Shown piece by piece: positions 24,301 through 36,300 of a DNA stretch of 64,000 nt. Under the pieces are notes generated by a model. The model was not told the DNA's origin. It saw only the letters and a program-made list of their open reading frames with translations, and ran no database searches. Both the position numbers and the translations under genes were made by a program. The DNA is taken from NCBI GenBank assembly GCA_034440575.1, contig JAOTOL010001623.1:1264501-1328500 (forward strand). The letters are read 5' to 3'. The DNA is from Imbricaverruca yamaguchii (lineage: Eukaryota > Arthropoda > Thecostraca > Neoverrucidae). The first letter of the stretch is position 1, and each line of letters opens with the position of its first letter.

Positions 24301-27300
24301 CACAGCCAAGCACAGAAACATCCGCACCAAACTCATATGCCACGGCGTTCAAGTCCTGAAAAATGTCCTCCGCTTTCCCAGTCTGTGGGGTAAAATGTCC
24401 TAAATATGCACTGTCTGGCTCGGATACAACCACAATGTGCTCTTCCGTCTTCTTTGAACTGGCTGCGTGTCGTCTTTTCTACCGTCGAAGTAGAGACCGG
24501 ATACACGACCTGCATGATCCTCATGGCTCTGGGCTACTACCTCTCTTCTAATCCGATCCCTTGCTCGCCATACTTTTTTGCTATCCACTATCCAGTCCAT
24601 ATCGTCAGAAGTGATCCGACCAATGTCCACTTGGAAACCGTTTATGATCGCAGCACACGCACGATTAGACACTCCGTACCGATCTGCTGCTAAAGCCGTA
24701 TTTAGCAGTTCGTCTGTGTTACTGTTCACCGTATACTCTGACTCATTGACTACAGATGTGAGCGATGATGAATCTGTGGCGGAATCTTGGTCTGAATTAG
24801 AATCTAGCTGGGCCATTCCAGAAGGTCCCGGTTGTGGTGATGTGACTCTCTCGGCGGTCAGACGCCTCCTTTCGTCCATGGCGCGTCGACGAGTGGTTTC
24901 ACGGATATCTGCGGTGCCGATTTGCATTTGGCGAGGTCCTCTCTGGTCTTGGACAAAGGGAAACTCCATTCGTGGCACTCTGTCGGCCATCGCACATTTG
25001 CAGCTCTCGAAATCAGCACATTTGCAGCGGGCTATATGAAACAATTTTCCAAACCACTCATCACCGGACGGACGTACACCTGGTGATCCGACTTCTTTCC
25101 AGCAGTTTTCATGTATCGCAAGTAGCGATCGCGGCATTCTCGAACCATATGTTCGGCTCGGGCCCTCCCAACAATTGGTATTCCTTCGCAGCACCACATT
25201 TTCATCACACTTTCCGCGACAAACTGTATATGGGGTGCTAGCCTCTCTTTCAACCTTTTGTTCGCAACGCATGAGTCTCTATTCACTTTACTCAAGTAAT
25301 TCAGAACGTCAATTCTCGTGGGGAGTCGGTTTGTTTTCAGTTCAGAAGGAACCAAAAGCCCTTTGGTGGAAGCGCGGGTCTTCATGTTCGAACTCTTACC
25401 CCGATCACACCGACGCAGGTAATATCACACTTCACAGGCAATGGGCACAACTTGCAGACACCAAACCACTCTTTTTCGGGCTGTCCCGCCGGGTCTCCGC
25501 CGCCGACTGCCTTGTCTCGGCGGCCCTCCCCTCCCCTGTCTCCCCTCCCCTCCCCTGCCCTGTCTCGCTCTTTGTGTTCTCTACCCTCACCGTGCGCCGG
25601 CCGTCTCCCGCCCCATCCCAGCCCCTCCCCCGCGCCATGCGACGATCGCCGCCGGCTCGTGTCGCCCTCGTTAATAGGTTGTCCCTACTGCTGATAATCC
25701 CAGTTTCCCTTGAAACTTGAGTAACGAAAAGGAACAGGAGACTTGGATTGACTAATAAAACAGGGATGTATGGCATGCGAAGCTATTTTGTGTCGTTAGT
25801 GCGTTCGCAATTTATTCGAATGATGATTCATAGCACTGTGAAAGGTGGAGCACAGACAAAGGAAAGTGGAGCGATCAGTCCTTCAGTGAAGTTTAATCTT
25901 TACAATCAGATATATCCCGGCTTCCTTGATCTGTTTTTGAATTACCAGAATCCATTCATAAGTCATCCACAGCACCGACTGCCGCCTTTTTCGTCACAGC
26001 GCCGCGGCGGCGCTCCGACGGCGGCCGACGCGTGGTGTTAGATGCCAATCGCAACGGAGCGCCATCACTGGAGAATTCAACGCCGGGCGCCCGGCAAATT
26101 TCTTTCTTTATCGGCCTGTCGCATATTTTGTTTATTGTTTGATGTCGATTTGGTTTCGACCACAGGCTTTTTTTAGGTGATCTGCACGATAATTTCACTA
26201 TGCATAAGAAAAACCGTTCAGGCGACACATCCTACTGCACAGCCCCACCAGTGGTTACTCACGGGACACACACTCCGACTACACAGAGACCTGCGCAGCC
26301 CCACCAGCGGCTAATAACGGGACACACACTCCGACTACACTGAGACCTGCACAGCCTCACCAGTGGCTACTCACGGGACACACACTCCGACTACACTGAG
26401 ACCTGCACAGCTTCACCAACAGCTATTCACGAGACACACACTCCGACTACACTGAGACCTGCACAGCCCCACCAGTGGTTACTCACGGGACACACACTCC
26501 GACTACACTGAGACCTGCACAGCCCCACCAGCGGCTACTCACGAGACACACACTCCGACTACACTGAGACCTGCACAGCCTCACCAGCGGCTACTCACGA
26601 GACACACACTCCTACTACACTGAGACCTGCACAGCCCCACCAGCGGCTACTCACGGGACACACACTCCGACTACACTGAGACCTGCACAGCCCCACCAGC
26701 GGCTACTCACGAGACACACACTCCGACTACACTGAGACCTGCACAGCCTCACCAGCGGCTACTCACGAGACACACACTCCTACTACACTGAGACCTGCAC
26801 AGCCTCACCAACAGCTACTCACGGGACACACACTCCGACTACACTGAGACCTGCACAGCCTCACCAGCGGCTACTCACGAGACACACACTCCGACTACAC
26901 TGAGACCTGCACAGCCTCACTAGCGGCTACTCACGAGACACACACTCCTACTACACTGAGACCTGCACAGCCTCACCAGTGGTTACTCACGGGACACACA
27001 CTCCGACTACACTGAGACCTGCACAGCCCCACCAGCGGCTACTCACGAGACACACACTCCGACTACACTGAGACCTGCACAGCCTCACCAGTGGCTACTC
27101 ACGGGACACACACTCCGACTACACTGAGACCTGCACAGCCCCACCAGCGGCTACTCACGGGACACACACTCCGACTACACTGAGACCTGCACAGCCCCAC
27201 CAGTGGCTATTCACGAGACACACACTCCGACTACACTGAGACCTGCACAGCCTCACCAGTGGCTACTCACGGGACACACACTCCGACTACACTGAGACCT

Positions 27301-30300
27301 GCACAGCTTCACCAACAGCTATTCACGAGACACACACTCCGACTACACTGAGACCTGCACAGCCCCACCAGCGGCTACTCACGAGACACACACTCCGACT
27401 ACACTGAGACCTGCACAGCCCCACCAGCGGCTACTCACGGGAGAAACACCATTTGTCCTTCCTGAAGGCGCTCACCACCACGCCGATAGAGACGGCCAGC
27501 AACAGCAGTGCTCCGCAGCCCAGCGAGGCCATGGTCGTCCGGGACACCGGCCCTGCCAGCGGCACACCTGAAACGCCGCCACAGGTCACCGCCGGCGGGA
27601 CACCAGCCCTGCCAGCGGCACACCTGAAACGCCACCACAGGTCACCGCCGGCCGGGACACGAGCCCTGCCAGCGGCACACCTGAAACGCCACCACAGGTC
27701 ACCGCCGGCCGGGACACCGGCCCTGCCAGCGGCACACCTGAAACACCACCACAGGTCACCGCCGGCCGGGACACCGGCCCTGCCAGTGGCACACCCGAAA
27801 CGCCACCACAGGTCACCGCCGGCCGGGACACGGGCCCTGCCAGCGGCACACCTGAAACGCCACCACAGGTCACCGCCGGCCGGGACACCGGCCCTGCCAG
27901 CGGCACACCTGAAACGCCACCACAGGTCACCGCCGGCCGGGACACCGGCCCTGCCAGTGGCACACCTGAAACGCCACCACAGGTCACCGCCGGCCGGGAC
28001 ACCGGCCCTGCCAGCGGCACACCTGAAACGCCACCACAGGTCACCGCCGGCCGGGACACCGGCCCTGCCAGCGGCACACCTGAAACGCCACCACATGTCA
28101 CCGCCGGCCGGAACACCGGCCCTGCCAGCGGCACACCTGAAACGCCACCACAGGTCACCGCCGGCCGGGACACGGGCCCTGCCAGCGGCACACCTGAAAC
28201 GCCACCACAGGTCACCGCCGGCCGGGACACCGGCCCTGCCAGCGGCACACCTGAAACGCCACCACAGGTCACCGCCAGCCGGGACACCGGCCCTGCCAGC
28301 GGCACACCTGAAACGCCACCACAGGTCACCGCCGGCCGCCTGTAGCCGCTAGTACTAGGAACTATAACCATGGTAATACTAATGTGCAGCATATCAAAAA
28401 TAATAATAAAGATGTTACTGCCAGAAAAATTATACAATGCTTAAAAATGTAAATCATTGTTATCACAGCAATGCTACTACTTATAAGAATAATACTAACA
28501 CTATCATACAAATTATGAGGTCACTTAAAAAACGGAACAGCACTGACATTAATGGAGTGAAAATGAAGGTAATGCACTTCAATTGTCTTGTATATGCCAC
28601 TCGCAATTCCGCTGTCAAGTGTAATGTTTGCTTTTTCAACCTTCGTGATTGTCGTGGTAAACTACGGAAAATATGAAATATGTAGTGATGACCATGATGG
28701 TGCAGAATGGTTAGACTAGGGTTCACTTTAGGAAATATGCACATTGAAGTCGCCTCGGATATGATTCGGGTTACCTTGTGTGTTCACATATTATTTTGAA
28801 TCTTATGTTAAAACATGTTGGAAGAAATCAAAGCAAACAACAAGCAGAATTATACTACTTAAAAAAGTTCACAACAAAAAGACAACCTGTGATTTTACGT
28901 TGGGGCCGTCCAGTGACCCCTTCCTCCCATTTCCCCATCGCAACAGGTAGGAAACTCTGCCTCACTGCGATGGCTAGACCTGGAGGGATGTCAGTGAATT
29001 TTGGAGGGAGCGACACAGGAAAGCGACATTATTCCTAATTCGTTTTCTGAAGGGAGTATTATGGTAAATGCAGATAGGTATTCTCTGGGCACAATTGATG
29101 TTCGGACTGGCCCAATCCCGAACAAGCGTCGTCTGTCCTCATGACATGAAAGTGACATAGCTTGTTTTTAACGAGCTTATCACAGTTCTTGCGTTTTTAT
29201 GCCGCTGCCTTCCGACCTGGCTTGACCTTCGATCTATCTGTGACCACACTTTCGTCGACAAGTATTCGCTAATCGAACCTTTTGAGGCTGGGTGGCGTCC
29301 TCCGTCCTAATCTTGACCGGCGATTGTGCATAGATCTAAACTTCAGTGTGTACTAGCCTGGCCTCTGGCACTAGCAATGTTCTCCGGCTTGATTTATGAC
29401 GACAGTGCGCGTCCTGTAACGTCACACGACCTGTGCCGACGTCGTCTGGTCTGACCTTTAACGGTCAGTGTGACTCGTCGGCGGTCGGATCCTAGCTCGT
29501 TCTCCACGCTGAGTAAGAAGTCACGCTCGTCGGCGGGACTGACGGCTGTCACTCGAAGACGAGCCCGGTAGCAGCCTCCGTCAATCTCCTGTAGACACAC
29601 CGCTGGTGAGCCCAGCTGTAGACACACGGGAGTTGAGCCCAACTGTAGACACACGACGAGGTGAGCCCAGCTGTAGACACACGGCTGGTGAGCCCAACTG
29701 TAGGCTCACGGCTAGTAAGCTAAACTGTAGACACACGGCTGGTGAGCCCAACTGTAGACACACGGCTAGTAAGCTAAACTGTAGACACACGGTTAGTGAG
29801 CCCAAGTGTAGACACACGGCTGGTGAGCCCAACTGTAGACACACGGCGAGGTGAGCCCAACTGTAGACACACGGCTGGTGAGCCCAACTGTAGACACACG
29901 GGAAGTGAGCCCAACTGTAGACATACGGCGAGGTGAGCCCAACTGTAGACACACGGCTGGTGAGCCCAGCTGTAGACACACGGCTAGTAAGCTAAACTGT
30001 AGACACACGGCTGGTGAGCCCAACTGTAGACACACGGCTAGTAAGCTAAACTGTAGACACACGGTTAGTGAGCCCAAGTGTAGACACACGGCTGGTGAGC
30101 CCAACTGTAGACACACGGCGAGGTGAGCCCAACTGTAGACACACGGCTGGTGAGCCCAACTGTAGACACACGGGAGGTGAGCCCAACTGTAGACACACGG
30201 CTGGTGAGCCCAACTGTAGACACACGGTTAGTGAGCCCAACTGTAGACACACGGTTAGTGAGCCCAACTGTAGACACACGGCTGGTGAGCTCAACTGTAG

Positions 30301-33300
30301 ACACACGGCTAGTAAGCTAAACTGTAGACACACGGTTAGTGAGCCCAAGTGTAGACACACGGCTGGTGAGCCCAACTGTAGACACACGGCTAGGAAGCTC
30401 AACTGTAGACACACGGTTAGTGAGCCCAAGTGTAGACACACGGCTGGTGAGCCCAACTGTAGACACACGGGAGGTGAGCCCAAGTGTAGACACACGGTTA
30501 GTGAGCCTACTGTAGACACACGGCTAGTGAGCCCAAGTGTAGACACACGGTTAGTGAGCCTAACTGTAGACACACGGCTAGTGAGCCCAAGTGTAGACAC
30601 ACGGTTAGTGAGCCCAACTGTAGACACACGGCTGGTGAGCCCAACTGTAGACACACGACGAAGTGAGTCCAACTGTAGACACACGGCGAGGAGAGCCGAA
30701 CTGTAGACACACGGCGAGGAGAGCCCAACTGTAGACACACGGCGAGGAGAGCCCAACTGTAGACACACGGCGAGGTGAGCGCAACTGTAGACACACGGGG
30801 AGGTGAGCCCGTCTCGTCATCGGTACCCTGCGGCGCTTCACTGAGGTCACTGGGTGTGTGCGTTCTACGGCCGACACATGTGGCCGACACACAGCTGACA
30901 CACAGCCGACACACAGCCGACACGCAGCTGACACACAGCCGACACAAGCCGATACACAGCCGATACACAACTGACATGCACCCGACACACAGCCGACATA
31001 CACCCGACACACAGCCGACACACAGCCGACACACGGCCGACACAAGCCGACACACAGACGATACACAACCGACACACAACCGACGCACAGCCAACACCCA
31101 GCCGAAACCCAGCCGACATACAGCCGACACACAGCCGACACAAAACCGACACACGGCCGACACACAGCCGACACACAGCCGACACACAGCTGGCACACAG
31201 CCGATACAAAACCAACACACGGTCGACACACAGCCGACACAAAACCGACACACAACAGACCCACAGCCGACACAAAACCGACACACAGCAGACCCACGCC
31301 CGACAAAAAACCGACACACATCAGTCACGCAGTCGAAACAAACACAGCCGACACACAGCCTACACACAGCCGACACACAGCTGACACACAGCCGAGACAC
31401 AGCCGACACAAAACCGACACACAGGCGACACACAGCCGACACACAGCTGACATACAGCCGACACACAGCCGACACACAGCTGAGGTACAGCCGACATACA
31501 GCCGACACACGGCCGACACACAACCGATACACAGCCGACACACAGCCGACACACACCCGACACACACCCGACACACGGCCGACATTTGGGACACTCGCAC
31601 CTGAGGTCACGCGGCCTGACCGCTGCGTCCTCTCCCGCCATCCGTGCCGTCTAGCCGTGCTTTACGCAGCACAAGACATTTGGTGTGTGCTTAATTGATC
31701 ATTTAAGAGCCAAATGCAGAAGGATCGCTGGGAAGCACGCTCCCGAACTGTGCGCGCCCAGCATCCCTAGCATCGCTGTTGTGTGTCGTTAGCATACCCT
31801 CGTAGCACCACGGCGATAAAGGATGAAAAATAATACATGCAATCAGGATATATTCGCACGATCTAGCATATGAAACAATGCATCACAGGTCGGACAGCCA
31901 TGCAATATCGGTGTGCATACTTCTATTTTTTACCCGCCCGTCTCGGGATGGTCTGTTTACGTTCGGTTTAGGTTTTCCACAGATAGTGAAGGAAAACAAA
32001 ACGGCTCGGAGAAGTACGCCTAAATTGTTCACACGTTTTACCACTTCAGTTTGGCATGTTGTGTAAAAATGTTGAGGTTAGGTCATCTGCGGTCAAAATG
32101 ATTAATAGTTGAAGGTCGCGAATTATTGAAGTCACCTCCAGAAAAGTTCAACCAGTCTTCACGTTTTAGCGGATACAAATATTTGAATAAATATTTCAGC
32201 GTTTCCTTATCCTTATGGATGCAATGAAACCACCAGATGAATTTTTGAAAATCCCGTTTTTGATGACGTATTCGTTTTACATATTTACCCATTCCGGCTA
32301 AAATAGAATATTCTGGCTAAAGTAAGCATCTATTGTATAAGGGCAAGTTGACTTCAAGCAACGTTTTGCGGTCCGCTCTACCCATTAAAAATTTAAATCA
32401 TAGGAAATTTAATGCTCAAAATGTTGACAAATTCAAACAATACAATGTTGATTTTTGGGTGCGTAAAGATTTCAGGGCCACGGTTCATTCCGCCTTTCTT
32501 TTCTGATTTAGCACCAGCTCAACGGGAAGAACATTGTGGAGACTTTGCGCCAGACATCCGAAGCGCCTCTTACAAAGTTCAGCCTTCGATATTGGAAGGA
32601 GCAACAGCTGATCTTGTCTCGTGAATTGCTCACTCACATCGTGGCTTAATTGCAGCAATGTGCACAGTTGTATTGGCTGCTCATATTCACGTGCGCAGAT
32701 GTGCGCATACGCAAATGTATGCAAGCGCAAATGTACGTAAGCGCAAAGGTATGTATTGGCAAATGTACGTAAGCGCAGCTGTACGCATGCGCAAAAGTAC
32801 GTATGTACAAATGTACGTAAGTGCAAATGTACATAAGCGCAAAGGTACATATGCATAAATATACCCTCATTGTCTCATACGCACGTTTGCTCTTGCATAA
32901 TCTTAGGTTTGTTTGCAATTGTCCATACATGCGTTTATGTTTACGTACATTTGGTCCTAAATACATTTGCGCATACGCACATTTGCTCTTACGTACATTT
33001 GCGCTTACGTACATTTGCGCTTACGTACATTTGCGCTTACGTACATTTGTGCTTACGTACATTTGCGCTTACGTACATTTGGCATGCGTACATATGCACT
33101 TGCCTAAAATTGTCATAAGTACATCTGCTCTTACGCGAATTTACTTACGTGCATTTGCGCACGTACATCTGCCATACGTGCATTTACTTTACATGCATGT
33201 GTCCGGTTACCGCTTTTGCGCTTGCGTACATGTGCAAGTACGTACACTTACGCATACGTATATTTACGCGAGCGTACATTTCCGCATACGCACTTTTACG

Positions 33301-36300
33301 AATACGTACATTTACGCATACGTGTATTTGCGCATACGTACATTTGAGTATATGCACTTTTGCGCATACGTGCATTTGCGCTTACGTACTTTTGCGCTTA
33401 CGTATATTTACACTCACGTACATTTGCTCCGGTACTTTTGCGATATATACGTTTGTTCTTCCGTAGATCTGCCATACGTACATTTGTCCTTGCGTAAATT
33501 TGTTATACAATCCTTTCAATCACCATGGTCATGACTGGTATGCTGGACACAGGCTGACAACTAGAAGCGTCAGCGTGATGACCAGTGTTGAGGACTGTGC
33601 GTACGAAACATTGTGTCTTGAAGCATGGAAGGCGGGAATTATACAAGCAGATGCTTAAATATGAAGCATAATATCACAAATAGCTGGGAAGATTAAGTTC
33701 ACGACCAGAGTGGCAAATTCCGTCCGGTCCACAGGCAGCTGAACTGAGCATGCTGACCATCGCTAAGCGTCGCCAAAGTGACCGGCAACAGGTAGCACCT
33801 TGAACACAGCGCTGGAGACGCCAGTCGGACACTGACCTGGCGGATCTGGTCGGCCCTGTAGCGGCCCCGGCTGCGACCGGCCAGCAGTCGCAGGCCGGCC
33901 CACTCCCAGAAAACAGTGGCCGGCGCCGGGTCAGAGCAGAAGTCCAGCTCCAGAACAGCCTCGTCACCGGCGACCGCCGTCGGCGCCCCACGTCGGCCGG
34001 CAGCGTCGTCATCAGGCAGGATCTGAGGCCGCCCTGTGACCAGCAGCGTCATTAGGCAGGATCTGCGGCGGCCCTGTGACCAGCAGCGTCATCAGGCAGG
34101 ATCTGAGGCCGCCCTGTGACCAGCAGCGTCATCAGGCAGGATCTGAGGCCGCCCTGTGACCAGCAGCGTCATCAGGCAGGATCTGCGGCAGCCCTGTGAC
34201 CAGCAGCGTCGTCATCAGGCAGGATCTGAGGCCGCCCTGTGACCAGCAGCGTCATCAGGCAGGATCTGGGGCGGCCTTGTGACCGGCAGCGTCATCAGGC
34301 AGGATCTGCGGCGGTCTTGTGACCGGCAGCGTCATCAGGCAGGATCTGGGGCGGCCTTGTGACCAGCAGCGTCATCAGGCAGGATCTGGGGCGGCCTTGT
34401 GACCAGCAGCGTCATCAGGCAGGATCTGGGACGGCCTTGTGACCAGCAGCGTCATCAGGCAGGATCTGCGGCGGCCTTGTGACCGGCAGCGTCATCAGGC
34501 AGGATCTGGGACGGCCTTGTGACCAGCAGCGTCATCAGGGAGGATCTGCGGCGGCCTTGTGACCGGCAGCGTCATCAGGCAGGATCTGGGGCGGCCTTGT
34601 GACCAGCAGCGTCATCAGGCAGGATCTGGGACGGCCTTGTGACCAGCAGCGTCATCAGGCAGGATCTGGGGCGGCCTTGTGACCAGCAGCGTCATCAGGC
34701 AGGATCTGGGACGGCCTTGTGACCAGCAGCGTCATTAGGCAGGATCTGCGGCAGCCTTGTGAGTAGCAGAGTTTTCAGGCAGGATCTGGGGCGGCCCTGC
34801 AACCAGCAGTTTTCAGACAGGATCTACAGCGGCCCTGTGACCAGCAGAGTTTTCAGGCAGGATCTGGGGCGGCCCTGTAACCAGCAGAGCTTTCAGGCAA
34901 GATCTACAGCGGCCCTGTGACCAGCAGAGTCGTCAGGCAGGATCTGGGGCGGCCCTGCAACCAACAGCACTCGCCAGTGCCGGGCAAGCTGTGGCGCCCT
35001 GGCAACCGTCACTGTCACGCAACATGAAATGCCCCCTGGAACCGCCCAGTATCGCCCAATCACATGCAACTGTGCAACCTGCAACCTGCAACTGTGAATG
35101 TCGCAAATCTCAGTCGACCCTGCAACTGTGAATGTCGCACAATCACATGTGCCCCTGAAACTGTGAATGTCGTACATGCAGTGACCCTGAAGGAAAAATG
35201 GTTGGGGGGGGGTGCAACGATTTTATGTTCATTCATTCCATACAGCTTCCATGGCCATACTGCTAGTTTCAGATGAGTCGAGTGGTGTAGTCAGTTTTGA
35301 TCACCACATTCGAAAACTCACCTTTTACAAGTCGTGTTATGCAAAATGCTTAGCATGTTACATATTGAAAACGATTTTCGACAACCCCATTATATATAAT
35401 TATATAATTGCTCATTTAAGAGCCAAGTGCAGAGGGATCGCCGGGAAGCACGCTCCCGTACTGTACACAGACACAACCGATACACAGGCGACACAATGCG
35501 GCTTCAATGTGGCTGCGTTTTGTACCTCAGTTTTGGCTGCAGTTTTATAGATGTTTTACCTGCTTCCAGTTTTCCTTTTGCATGTGTCGCCAATAATTGT
35601 ACAACAGCTAAATTGCAAAGTAAAGTAGCATGTTAAAAAGGTGAGTAGAATGCACCATATTTTCCGATCAGCTACTTTAACCCGCGCCGTCTCTTCGGTC
35701 AGATCCTCACGCCCGGTCTCGGGGGGGGGGGGGCAGATAGTAACCCCCTTCTACAATCCAAACTAAGCGTCCCACGAAAACGAAAGAGGTGTCATCGGAA
35801 AGAGCTCGACGAGTAGGGTCCAGATCCACCCCTGAAACAAATTTTTCCCAAAAGTGACATCACTAGGGGTGCTATATTTTTCACGACTTTTCACGACTTA
35901 CATTATGTTTTTGGCTCTGGGGAGTTCATTTTTGGGGATATTTGAAAAACAAAACTATTTGGAGTCAGAAAAAGATAGCAAAATCGACCAGGGCCATACA
36001 AATCTTTGGACCCCCAAAATAATTGTTTATGTTGTGAAATTTCAAAATTTTGAGTTTTCAAGTGTTCTTAAATTTTCCTTTTCTAATGGGTAGAGCAGAC
36101 CGGGAGAACGTTGTTGGAAGCCAACTTACGCTAATACAAAATGCTTACTTTAGCCAGAATCTTATATTTGAACTGCAATAGGCAAATATGCAAACTATAT
36201 ATGTAGTCAAAAGGGAAAAAAATCATCTCGTACGTTTTGTTGCATCCATAGATAAGCAAACGCTGGAAGTTCCCTTAAAATATCTGTATCCGTTAAAGCG

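Noticed and set aside
25422..25776. Open frames at the promoter side of the hAT-like transposase
   Set aside because: GC-skewed CCCCTCCCC sequence with several overlapping frames and no similarity to transposase parts.
29590..30810. CRISPR-like direct repeats
   Set aside because: The 27-bp units are contiguous with no unique spacers, and the setting is eukaryotic intron.
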